A stretch of 64,000 nucleotides of DNA, from NCBI GenBank assembly GCA_963575745.1, contig CAUYUJ010019927.1:31001-95000 (forward strand). Direction: 5' to 3'. The notes under the pieces were generated by a model. That model was not told the DNA's origin. It made no database searches and saw only the letters and a program-made list of their open reading frames with translations. This document shows positions 22,101 to 31,340 of the stretch, piece after piece. The position numbers and the translations under genes were made by a program. Each line of letters begins with the position of its first letter. Position 1 is the stretch's first letter. This stretch comes from Prorocentrum cordatum. Its lineage: Eukaryota; Sar; Dinophyceae; Prorocentrales; Prorocentraceae.

Positions 22101-25100
22101 ACACAGCGAAAGGATAGGCATCGGCCGCTAACAAATAGCCAGCAACCTCCCTCAAAGGACCGTTCAAGCGTCGCGACGTCGACCGCCCTTTGGATATCAC
22201 GGCCGTAGCAACCATACCATCGAGCACATGCACGAAGCGCCTCGACACGCTCGAGACGCACTTCAAAGAAAACTTGACGTAGTTGACGAACGCAAGAACT
22301 TCCAAGACATTGATGTGTCCAGCGCTACGCCAAGCGTAGCTGGACACCGGCTTCCACTGCCAACAAAATGCTGGATAGGGAGCGGTTTGGCGTGAGCTCC
22401 GGAGCACCTCCGAAGCCCACAGCCGGACATCTGAACCGCGATGGTCGGCCGCTCGCACCAGATCGCGGAGTTGGCCCTCCTCGCCGCCGGCCTGCATGGC
22501 AGAGAGCCAATCCATGATCTCCTGAACCATGACCTCATTCAGCTGCGCGTCGCCGAGCCGTTCGGTGGCCTCCCGGAGCTGGGCGCTGAGCCACAAGGCC
22601 TGCTGCCCCGGCCCCTGCGGGCACGACGCTTCGCCGTGCGCCCGGCATGCAGCCGCCACGACGTCCGCGTAGATGCCCCACAGCTCGTCCTCGCACACCT
22701 CGCCCTGCTGCCCCAGGCGCTCGGCAACGCGACGGTGCAGCGCAAGCGAGTTGTGCATCCAATGCCTCCCCAACGCCTCCGTGGGAAATATCCCGGGCTG
22801 CTGCATCAGCCATCGCGCCCGGGGGAATCTCCAGAGCCAGCTGCTGGGTGGCTGCGACACCACGGTGAAGCCTGGGCGCACCAACCGTGCCTCCAAGGCC
22901 CGGATGGCGAGGCCGGCGAGCTCGTTCGAGGCCCAGAGGCGGCTGCGATGGTCGCCAGATGCGCCTGCGGCCCCCAGGAGCCGGCGGGAGCTCCGCAGGG
23001 GGCCGCTGGTGCCGCGCCCTCCGGCCTGGCGCTCCAAAAGGGCGCAGATGGGCTCCAAATGGTCCCAATAGCAATGTTCACCAGGGAGTGCAAGGCGGCG
23101 GAGGCGGGCGCACTGGCCCCGGGCGCCTTCGATACCAATTTCGCCAGCGAGCACTAGACACTCCCCGACGGCGCACGGCCTCAGACAGAGAAGCGCCCGC
23201 GTTGCCAGAGACCTCCGCGAAGGCTGGGGTAGCCCCGAGCGCTCCGAAGCTGTCGGCAACCGCGGCTCCGCCACCATGTGGCGAAGCATCAGAGCAGCTG
23301 ATGTGGGGCCCCACTTGCGCCCGCAGATTGGCCCCGGCCAGCGGCGCGAGCGCGCTCAGAAGGAGCGGTTCCTCCAAGGCGCTGGCATGAACGGGCCCTT
23401 GACGGCCCGGAGAGTCGATGACTGCGAAGATGTCCTGCAAGATGGAGAACAGCGGGCGGCGGTAAACCGCGCAGAAGCACGCGAGGCCCGCCCAGTGGCG
23501 AAGCGCGGCTTCCGCGGCCACCTCGGCGGCCGCAATGCCCACGGATAAGCGTAACAAATCGCGGCCGCGCCGGCGCCTGTGGGCGCAGATGCCGGCTGCC
23601 CCGTCGAACTCCCCGCCCTGCAGGAGCGCCTGGAAAGAACCGATGAGCGACTTGGCCTTGTTGAGCGGCAAGCCATGGCGGCGGCGCACCCGTTAACGAG
23701 ACGCCGGTGCTCCGGCGACTCCTGCCCAGCCATTGCCTCGGCCAGGGCCCTAACCCAGACTCGGATGAAATCGAAAGAGTCCAAGTGCACGAAGGAGTAG
23801 TTCGGGCCGTTCGGGAACGCCTTGGATTTAGCCACCTCGGTAGCCAGATCGACCTCCGCCTCGCCAAGAACGAGGCGGCGCACCGCCGCCTGGACGACGG
23901 CCACGGCGCCAGACAAACCCATCGGCACCGTCGCGAGCGAGACGCGGAAGGCGTCCTCTGCGCGGCGACCGAGAACGGCCCCCGAAACCGGGCGCCCATA
24001 CACGAGGAAGCCGTCCCAGCTTCGAGGCGCCCGCAGCAAGTTGAAGCAGCTCACGAAGTCCTCGCTGTCCACGACCGCGCTCTCGTCCTCCTTTAGCACC
24101 ACCAACATCGCCTGGGCAATGAATGGGAGGAAATCGACATCGCCCTGGATTGGCCGCGTGTGCTCATTCGAAGGAGTCAATATGGATACGAAGCGTAAAA
24201 ATGAGCGCGGCACACCGTCGACCACCTTCTCCTTGTCAGCGCCCATGGCTCCGCTGAAAATGGGGTGGCCGGCCCGCCCTCGAAAAAAAGCCGCCGGGGC
24301 AGCTTCTCGGAAGAGCCCTCGGCGCAGGCCCTCCTTGACCAACTTATCCCATTCCTCTTGGCCCCCGTGGACCTTGGACCGGGCGGGCCGGAGGGGCCAT
24401 TCCTTCCGCGGCAGCAGGCACTTCCACGGATCTGACACCTGTGCAAGGAGCTCCCCCTCCAGGCAGGCTGCGAGGTCAACCACGCCGACCTCGCCTGCGC
24501 CTGGCCAGGTGGGGAAAACCAAGTCCGCAACCAAGTCGCGGCGGATGCCGGCGGCGCGGCCATCGCATTGGACGCGCGCCTGGCCCGCTTCCTGGACGAC
24601 CTGCTGCACGGGGGGGGCGGTTCGTCGTCCTCGGACAAGAACCATTCCAGCCATAAGCTCAGCCGGTCCATCGCTTTCTCCCGGACCAGCGACGCCTCGC
24701 GGGGGGGGGTCGTGAACCCTGGCTTCTGGCCCATGCGGCTGCCCAGGAAATTCAGCGCATGCCCGACGAGGCGGTACCAGGAGGCATGTCCTTCGGACCA
24801 GCGCCCTGGACGGGAAGGGTGGCAACCACCCCTCTGCGCGAAGACCGCCACGGGCAGCGGCAGCAGACCCCTCCGCCGCCCGCCCGGCTTGGCGCTGGAA
24901 GAGGAGGCCCTGACGAACTCCCCCAAGGGGGTCGGCAGGCGGCAGACGGAGTCCCAGAGCACCCGGCCCAAGGCCGGGAGCGCCAGCTCCCCAACCGACC
25001 GCGTCCGCAGGGCGCAGCGCCACTGCCGCAGGTCTTCGGCGGCCCCCGCGCTGCTGGGCACGCCGGCCAGGGCGCCGAGGCAGGTGGCCTCGGCTAGCCC

Positions 25101-25325
25101 AACGGCGGGCCTCCCCTCTCGGGCCTGTCCCTGTTCTTGCCCTTGCCCTTGTCCTTGTCCTAGCTTTTGCCGGAGCCCTTGTCGTGGCTCGGCTGAATCC
25201 AGGCCAGGCGCTGCCGGGGCCGCTGCTCGAGCTGCTGCCCCGTCGCTAGCATCCGGTCCTCGTCGCGGCCCATCAGCGTGATCGAGTCCGGCGCGATGAG
25301 TTCGCACCAGATGGCCCGATCCCAA
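22027..25325 (-). pseudogene. DIRS reverse transcriptase and RNase H-like region, frame-broken
   Basis: Frames 25325-24177, 25023-23356, 23689-23078 and 23289-22027 together give RT plus RNase H. RT blocks: DKEKVVDGVPRSFLRFVSIL, then SAVVDSEDFVSCFNLL (motif A region), VPMGLSGAVAVVQAAVRRLV (motif B), SFVHLDSFDFI where motif C is expected (no xxDD visible), GLPLNKAKSLIGSFQALLQGG, then ANLRAQVGPHISCSDASPHG. The RNase H-like part has HINVLEVLAFVNYVKF, RFVHVLDGMVATAVISKG and WTISDWSFADQASRR, the layout of dinoflagellate DIRS proteins as I recall them. At least four frame changes; inactive copy. Confidence 0.75.
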
Positions 25326-26167
25326 TGGCCGCCCACCAGCGCCCTCTCGAGAGCCTTCGAAGCGCCAGGAGGTCCGCGCACTCCCCGTACTTCCGTTGCG
25401 CGAGCAAGTCCAGGGCGCGACAGACCGTCCTCGCCTCGCGAGAGCACCGCGGACCCATGGACGGGCGCTTGGGGTTCAGGATGCTGTAGCAGTAACGCAT
25501 CGCTGCTGGAACCGGGCCGTCTTCCAACTCGTGGGCCGCCTCCCCCCCCCCGACAAGACAAGGCGTCCATCCTCCCAAGGAGGCGAGCGGCCAAGTTGCC
25601 TGGGTTCTTGCGGGCGTACTCCAACAGGCGGTCGTGTCCGAGCCGCCTGCGGGAGGGAGAGGCGCTGTGAAAACCCGACTCGCTCCGGTCCCGGGCACCC
25701 CGGAGCGGCTCGGCGCCACCGAAAGGGCCGCGGTCGACGCGTCGGCGGCCGGAACGGCGGGAGCGGCGGGAGCGGCGGGAACGCCGGTTCCGCGAGCGGC
25801 TCTGGCTCCGCCGGCGCCTCGGGCTCGTCTCCCGGCCGCCAGGGGCCCCTCGGCGCGGGCTCCCCGTCTGCTGCTGGCGGTCGTCTGGCCGGTCGCGCTC
25901 AGCCCTTTGCTCCTGGGCTCGGCGGTCAGGCGCCGGCCTCGCGGGCAGGGGCAGCTCCGCCGGGGCACCCTTGTCGCCATTGTCGCGTGAGCCCGCCGCG
26001 TGGCCGCCCGCCGGCGGGGCGAAGGCGTCGCGCGCCGGGCCAGCCGAGCGGCGGCCCCTTGCGGACCGGCTGCGCCGGCGCTCCCGGCTGCGGTGGCGCC
26101 GCCGGCTGTGGCCGTGCCTCTCCGGCCCGTCGCGGCGCTCCTGGCTGCCCAGACCCCCTCGAGTCAT
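25160..26167 (-). pseudogene. DIRS element Gag-like ORF (Arg/Ser-rich), frame-broken
   Basis: It starts MTRGGLGSQERRDG with a long RS-rich stretch (RRSRSARGRR, RRSQSRSRNRRSRRS), typical of nucleic-acid-binding Gag proteins of this group. The second half has a folded part: RLLEYARKNPGNLAARLL, then in another frame AMRYCYSILNPKRPSMGPR and LLAQRKYGECADLLALR, then back to KALERALVGGHWDRAIWCEL and LIAPDSITLMGRDE. At least two frame changes lie in 25280-25560. From memory, the pattern LAQR-Y-E-AD...A-R-KALE...GW--A--LEL-P matches proteins encoded upstream of RT in dinoflagellate DIRS elements. Confidence 0.6.
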
Positions 26168-26174
26168 GAAAAAA

Positions 26175-26993
26175 TCACGCCGGGTGGGTTTTCATGATTT
26201 TTGGCCTCTGGGGGCCCTTACCGGCCCTCGGGGCCGTCAAAAAACGACCCAGGACGAAAAACCGGTCCTGGGGAATGGGTCCAGACCGCTGGGGGTCGAC
26301 GTCATGAAAAAACCATGACGTCTGGGGTCTGGGTGCGGGGCCGCTCCCGGCACCGGCCCCTCTGCGCCGCTCGCGCCGGTCCCCGTCGCTGCCACGCCAG
26401 CCCGCGCCCCGGCCAGCCCGCTCGTCGGTGGCCCCGCGGACTGCTTCTCGGAGCTCCCGGAGGTCCTTCTGGAGGTCGTTTGGGCCGCCAGCGCCAGGCG
26501 GCTCGAAAAGCTGCCCGGCCGCCGCCGGCGCTGGCTCGCCAGCGGGCCGCTTCTCCTCCTTCCCTGGAGCGCCCGCTGGCCCCGAGTGCCTCTCCAGGTG
26601 TTCCCGGAGGCGTTTCCCCCCTGGGCCCTTGAGCCACTTGATGGCCTCTGCCGTCATGTCCGCGCCCTCGAGCAGCCGGAACCCGTCGACGTGGACCACG
26701 CCCTTCCCCTTGAACTTGCACCTGTCGCGCGAGGTGCTGCAAAAGTGGTACTCCCCCTTCTTGTCCTTCAACTCATTCTCCATCCACCACGCATAGAAAG
26801 CATCACTCGAACACACGAACTCCGCGGAGATAGCGTCCCCGACCTTCCCGGAGCCCAGCGTGTACACGATGCCCATGCCCTGGTCGACGTAGGCGTCGTC
26901 GTACAAGGCAATCTCATAATATGACTGCCCATGGATGGCCTGGTCGCCCGCGAAGTCGGGATCGCGGGCCGCCCAGATCCACGGGCCTGGCAT
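26175..26993 (-). CDS. DIRS element ORF1, unknown protein (272 aa)
   Basis: An open frame starting ATG at 26993, close to repeat A1. The N-terminal 120 residues look like a folded domain (YYEIALYDDAYVDQGMG, FVCSSDAFYAWWMENEL, YHFCSTSRDRCKFKG) rich in aromatics, with one Cys pair. The rest is Gly/Ala/Arg-rich. I recognise no family; its position suggests a Gag-like or accessory role. The stop is only a few bases before the ATG of the next frame (TGA, TTTTTTC, ATG), in a different frame. The C-terminal coding part contains strong hairpins (26249-26332). Confidence 0.55.
   Translation of the reverse strand: MPGPWIWAARDPDFAGDQAIHGQSYYEIALYDDAYVDQGMGIVYTLGSGKVGDAISAEFVCSSDAFYAWWMENELKDKKGEYHFCSTSRDRCKFKGKGVVHVDGFRLLEGADMTAEAIKWLKGPGGKRLREHLERHSGPAGAPGKEEKRPAGEPAPAAAGQLFEPPGAGGPNDLQKDLRELREAVRGATDERAGRGAGWRGSDGDRRERRRGAGAGSGPAPRPQTSWFFHDVDPQRSGPIPQDRFFVLGRFLTAPRAGKGPQRPKIMKTHPA
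26249..26332 (-). other. Strong hairpins at the ORF1/Gag-ORF boundary of the DIRS element
   Basis: CCAGGAC/GTCCTGG (26249-26255 with 26265-26271) forms a 7-bp stem. GACGTCATG/CATGACGTC (26298-26306 with 26314-26322) forms a 9-bp stem with a 7-base loop. The second is enclosed by CCAGACC/GGTCTGG (26281-26287 with 26326-26332). On the sense strand both loops are U-rich. They precede the TGA-TTTTTTC-ATG boundary by about 75-150 nt. A translation or RNA-processing role is only a guess. Confidence 0.5.
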
Positions 26994-27061
26994 GGGCTAC
27001 ACTCCTGGCGCGGCAACCGCGGACGGGCGCGAAGCTACCCGTTGCCACGGGCAGCAATCTT

Positions 27062-27142
27062 GAACCCAAAAGGCTACGGCAACCGCAGCCCCGCACCTGC
27101 TCACTAAGATCGGGGTCCGTCTACGCCTCCCCCCTCACGCAT
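27062..27142 (-). repeat. DIRS split direct repeat A1 (outer 5' end)
   Basis: 81 bp ending CTCACGCAT on +. It forms the 5' terminus of the element on its coding strand and is the partner of A2. Confidence 0.85.
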
Positions 27143-27163
27143 ATTCTTCAGAAATGAGAATTC

Positions 27164-27200
<37 letters not shown>
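27143..27200. repeat. 3' end of interrupted repeat plus (AAC)n
   Basis: ATTCTTCAGAAATGAGAATTC followed by AAC units. It continues the sequence that stops at 20248, so it once joined CAACAATAATT. Confidence 0.8.
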
Positions 27201-27202
<2 letters not shown>

Positions 27203-27408
27203 CATTTAAGACTGGGGACACTCCGTTCTCACCAGTGCCAGGGTTTTCATAGGAGGCGGGCAATACCCCCACTTTGTGGGGGGGCCGGTTCAAGCTCTAC
27301 CAAGTTTCCAAACGACTCTTCGCCACCACCCACACCCAGCTTCCCGCCCTATGACGTTCGGACACTTCACTTCGTGGCCTGCGGACGACCTTGGCTACTA
27401 CACTGGCG
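27201..27408. repeat. Dispersed repeat C, copy 1 (left flank of the Helitron-like block)
   Basis: It matches 43090-43297 almost throughout (CCAGGGTTTTCAT, CAATACCCCCACTTTGTGGGG, CTTCCCGCCCTATGACGTTC, CACTTCACTTCGTGGCCTGC), ending at ACTACACTGGCG. Right after that the two copies diverge: copy 2 runs on for 50 bases into repeat E, while copy 1 runs into the 14.6-kb block. Confidence 0.8.
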
Positions 27409-27669
27409 CATGGTTACAATGACTTCTTGTGGTAACATCTTGTGGAAACTAGCTTAGTATACGACTTATACCCCTGTTCCAACAATGGGCACGTGTACCG
27501 TTTTCCGACGTTTTAACGTTTCTGTACCACACAAGCCAAGACCCTTATTTTGACTGGTATCACGTGCGTGGCGCCAGCATACCACAGGACTTGTTTCCGT
27601 TGTTGTGAGACGATATATGCTCATTCTTGTTCTGTGGTTCTCGTTCCGGCCTCAATGTGCAATACTGGC

Positions 27670-29189
27670 TCACTCGTCGACGAAATACACGTGACTACCT
27701 CTCTCTGGTTGGAGGTCCTGATGGTTGTGGTTGTCCCGATAATTGTCGCGATGAGTGTCCCGATGATTGTCCCGATTGTTGTTCCGATGGTTCTCCCGAT
27801 GGTTGCCCCGATGGTGGTCCCGATCGTTGTCCCGATGGATGTCCCGATGGTTGCCCCGATGGTTGTCCCGATGGTTGTGGTTGTCCCGATCGTTGTCCCG
27901 ATGCTTGTCCCCATGGTTGCCGCGATGGTTGTTCCGATGGTGGTCCCGATGGTTGCCCCCATGGGTGCCCCGCCGGAGGAGGAGGAGGAGGAGGAGGAGC
28001 AGCAGGACAAGGCGAGGCGGACGCATACGTGCTCTGGAAGCATACGAAAGAGACGAGTCTGTGTGCTCATCGTCTTCTGGCATGCGCCTGTCCCTAATGG
28101 CACGCATCGGGCGCAATACTGCGCGCTGCGCTCCTGGCACCCATACATCAGGGGCCAAGTGTCCCAGCATGGTGCCGATACGCCTCCTCGCGGACACATC
28201 GCCCGTGCGTCCGTGGGGCGCCAATACCGCCAGGACGCCCTGGACATGCGCCGGCATACCCAGATCCACACGGTAATCCATGACATTCCCATACTCGGAC
28301 TGCCCGAAAGAACGCCATACAGGCATGTGCCACCAATGATCCTGCTTCGGGAACAAGGTGATACCATCCTTGACGTCGTGGGAGGCATTCCACAGAGCCA
28401 TACATGGCGGCTCCATGCCCATGGATGCCGTGTGTGTTGCCACAAATACATCCAGGCTCGCCATGCGCCTGTATGACAGACCTGATACCACCTCGGAATG
28501 CACGTGAATACGCAGGAGCTGCAACAGCCTGCGCAAGCCAGCATACACCCAGCCGCCGGGTCGGACGAATACGTGCGAACTCCAGTTCGCTATACCAGCT
28601 TGGGTGCACAGCCGATTGAATACTTCCGCAAGTGTGCCCAGATACTGCGCGGCTGGATCTTTGAAACCATCAAAGTTGCCGAATACCAAGCCAGGGTAGA
28701 AGTATACAGCGAACGCCATCCACTCTGGGGTCTCGATGCCTCCCATACGCCGCTGGTTCTCGACCATACCGTTCTCCTTTGAACGGCGCGTGCTCTCCGC
28801 GGTCGACACACACAGGCATACACCCGTGAGTCCCTGCCACATACACGGAAAATACACTGCGGTCGCGAACCACGTGGTCTCGCGCAGCACCTTTCAGGAG
28901 AGAAAAAAGTACCAATACCACCAGCTAAGGGGGTGGCCGCGCCTTCCCCTCGAGCTGGTGGCACCTCGTTCCAGGCACTCTCTGGAGGCATGCCCGGAAG
29001 GAACCACCAGCTCGAAGAGTGAGCGGCCACCCCCCTAGCTATGTGGTACTGTTGTCTCTCCTGAGCCTTGAGCCATTGGAATACCAATCCGTCCCCGCCG
29101 GGTGACACAGACCAGCGCCTCATACCCTCGGCCACCTCCTCGTTGGATGGGATATACTCCCCAGTCTGTTCGTCCCACTGCCCTGCCAT
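27670..29189 (-). CDS. Unknown protein gene of the Helitron-like block (with intron and MITE)
   Basis: It starts ATG at 29189 (MAGQWDEQTGEYIPSNEEVA), 59 nt after a spliced-leader relic. The first exon runs to about 29045; the frame resumes at about 28890 (VLRETTWFATAVYFPCMWQ) and runs to 27670. The middle, with PEWMAFAVYFYPGLVFGNFDG and HVFVRPGGWVYAGLRRLL, looks like a folded, aromatic-rich protein. The C-terminus is about 20 copies of a 12-nt repeat (27718-27965) encoding NHRD-like tetrapeptides, so the true stop is uncertain. I could not fix the splice sites of the gap at 28890-29045, which contains a 109-bp MITE. Function unknown. Confidence 0.5.
27718..27965. repeat. 12-base minisatellite (GATGGTTGTCCC)
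   Basis: About 20 imperfect 12-base units, read through in frame by the - strand gene. A (GGA)n tract (27970-28000) follows. Confidence 0.85.
28928..29036. mobile_element. 109-bp foldback MITE-like insertion
   Basis: Terminal inverted repeats AGGGGGTGGCCGC (28928-28940) and GCGGCCACCCCCCT (29023-29036) differ by one base of length. An inner inverted pair TCGAGCTGGTGG / CCACCAGCTCGA (28950-28961 with 29004-29015) extends the foldback. AGCTA on both sides (28923-28927 and 29037-29041) looks like a 5-bp target duplication. It has no coding capacity and lies inside the gap between two exons of the host gene. Confidence 0.65.
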
Positions 29190-29247
29190 TGCCAACAATA
29201 CGGACGCGCGTGCAAATATGGAAAGAGATACGAAAAGCAATATACGA

Positions 29248-29268
29248 CTGGAGCCCCAATGGCTAAGG
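29248..29268 (-). other. Relic dinoflagellate spliced leader, third copy
   Basis: On - the 21 bases read CCTTAGCCATTGGGGCTCCAG. The dinoflagellate leader, from memory, reads CCGTAGCCAT, then TTT, then TGGCTCAAG, so 17 of 21 positions agree. It lies 59 nt upstream of the ATG at 29189. Genomic copies at the 5' end of genes are known in dinoflagellates and are explained by reintegration of trans-spliced mRNA. Confidence 0.5.
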
Positions 29269-29389
29269 CACACACATAATGCTGTGGGAAAGTGCCAAAG
29301 TCCATACGAACGGAAACGAAGCACATACATGTGTCAAACTGATCAGACAACTCAATCTCACAAGCAGGTGAGGTTGATGGCGGCTCCTG

Positions 29390-29830
29390 TTTCAAAACAA
29401 GAGTTCCCGATGAGGCACTCTGGAGGGACCCAAGGGGAGGCGCCGTGAGAGGCGGGGCCCGAGGCCTCTGGGGGCTGGGGTGGGCCAGGGGGATAAGGTT
29501 GAGGGAGGCCTGTTTCAAAACGGGGTTCTCGCTTGAGTTCCCGATGGGGCGCTCTGGAGGGACCCGAGGAGAGGCGCCGTGAGAGGCGGGGCCCGAGGCC
29601 TCTAGGGGCTGGGGGGGACCAGAGAGGGCACGGAGGATTAGGTTGAGGGGGGCTCCTGTTTCAAAACAGTGCTCTCGCTTGAGTTCCCGATGGGGCGCAC
29701 TGGAGGGACCCGAAGGGGGGCGCCGTGAGAGGCGGGGCCCGCGGCCTCTAGGGGCTGGGGGGGACCAGAGAGGGAGGATGAGGTTGAGGGCGGCTCGTGT
29801 TTCAAAACGGGGTTCTCACACTGATAGGAC
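29390..29830. repeat. G-rich tandem repeat, about 130-145 base unit
   Basis: Three full units and a part of TGTTTCAAAAC...GTTCCCGATG(G)GGC...GGAGGGACCC...GGCGCCGTGAGAGGCGGGGCC. It contains no ATAC, in contrast to the sequence on both sides, so it looks like a later insertion or expansion. Confidence 0.75.
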
Positions 29831-29849
29831 AACTCACACTCACAAGCAG

Positions 29850-31330
29850 GTTAGTCAACATATAGTCACATTTCTGGATCAAATTTCAGACACATGCATT
29901 TGTTATATATGGTACATATTGCACATGATACATATGATAGACATGAGACAAAGACACACAACAGTTGGTCACATTTGTGGGACAAATTTCAGACTCATGC
30001 ATTTGATATAGATGATACATATTGCCATTGATTTCCTGGACATGAGACTAAGACACACCACAGTTGGTCACATTGTTGGGGCAAATTTCGTACACATGCC
30101 TTTGTTATATATGATACATATTGCACATGATACATCTGATAGACCTAAGACAAAAACACACAACAGTTGATCACATTTTTGGTGCAAATTTCAGAAACAC
30201 GCATTTGTCATACATGATACATATTGCACATGATACATATGATAGACATGGGATAAAGACACACAACAGTTGGTCACATTTTTGGGGCAAATTTCGGCCT
30301 CATACATTCCTTATTGTGACACATATGGCACATGAATAGATTAGACATGAGACAAAGACACACAACAGTTGGTCACATTTGTGGGGCCAATTTCGGGGAC
30401 ATGCATTTGTTATACATAATACATATTGCACATGATATGATAGACATGAGACAAAGACACACAACTGTTGGTCACATTTTTGAGGCAACACCATGCATTT
30501 GTTATACACACAACAGTTGATCACATTTTTGGTGCAAATTTCAGAATCACGCATTTGTCATACATGATACATATTGACATGATACATATGATAGACATGA
30601 GACAAAGACGCACAACAGTTGGTCACATTTTTGGAGCACATTTCGGCCTCATGCATTTGTTATGTATGATACATTTTGCACATGAATATATTAGACATGA
30701 GACAAAGACACAAAACAGTTGGTCACATTGTTGGGGCAAATTTCGGGGACATGCATTTGTTATATATAATACATATTGCACATGATATGATAGACATGAG
30801 ACAAAAGCACACAACTGTTGGTCACATTTTTGCGGCAAATTTCAGACACATGCATTTGTCATATATGAGTCATATTGACATGATACACATGATAGACATG
30901 AGACAAAGACACACAACAGTTGGTCACATTTTTGGGGCAAAATTCAGACACATGCATTTGGTATATATGATACATATTGCACATGATACATATGCTAGAC
31001 CTCAGACAAAGACACACAACAGTTGGTCACAGTTTTGGGGCAAATTTCGTCCACATGCACTTGCTATATATGATACATATTGCACATGGCACATATGATA
31101 GACATGAGACAAAGACACACAACAGTTGGTTACACTGTCGGGGCAAATTTCGGACACATGCACTTCTTATATATGATACAGATTGCACATGATGTGATAG
31201 ACATGAGACAAAGACACACAACAATTGATCACATTTTGGGGGCAAATTTCGGACACATGCATTTGTTATATATGATACATATTGCCCATGACACATATGA
31301 TAAGCATGAGAGAAAAACATTATAGGACAA
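29850..31330 (-). repeat. Tandem array of an intron-related 100-base unit
   Basis: About 14 units of 97-108 bases (one of about 45) built around ACACAACAGTTGGTCACATTTTTGG, GGCAAATTTCGGACACATGC and GATACATATTGCACATG on +. The same sequence in diverged form makes up much of intron 2 of the Rep/helicase gene (37900-38040), and a short piece lies at the acceptor before 32451. It separates two gene segments on -, so it may be a tandemly expanded intron. Small frames in it are artefacts. Confidence 0.75.
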
Positions 31331-31340
31331 CTGAAACTCA

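Larger units (their letters stand above)
20249..27142 (-). mobile_element. DIRS/PAT-like tyrosine-recombinase retrotransposon, full length
   Basis: A 6894-bp element read on -: gag-like ORFs, RT, RNase H-like domain and tyrosine recombinase, in the order expected for the DIRS order. Its ends form split direct repeats: A1 (27062-27142), B1 (20491-20554), A2 (20410-20490) and B2 (20249-20312), arranged A1-ORFs-B1A2-B2 as in PAT/kangaroo elements. B1 and A2 abut at 20490/20491, and that junction equals the two outer ends joined. Flanks CAACAATAATT and ATTCTTCAGAA are contiguous in a related repeat at 43010-43060, so insertion occurred without visible target duplication. Reading frames are broken many times, so this copy is dead. 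Confidence 0.85.

Noticed and set aside
22441-23157. Long + strand frames inside the DIRS element
   Set aside because: They are GC-rich shadows of the - strand RT/RNase H frames, which carry recognisable motifs.
29060-29085. ATGGCTCAAG on -, leader-like 3' end
   Set aside because: It lies inside the coding frame (QWLKAQ) and the 5' half does not match.
29850-31330. Regular direct repeats resembling a CRISPR array
   Set aside because: Units of about 100 bases are repeated throughout with no unique spacers, and the context is eukaryotic.
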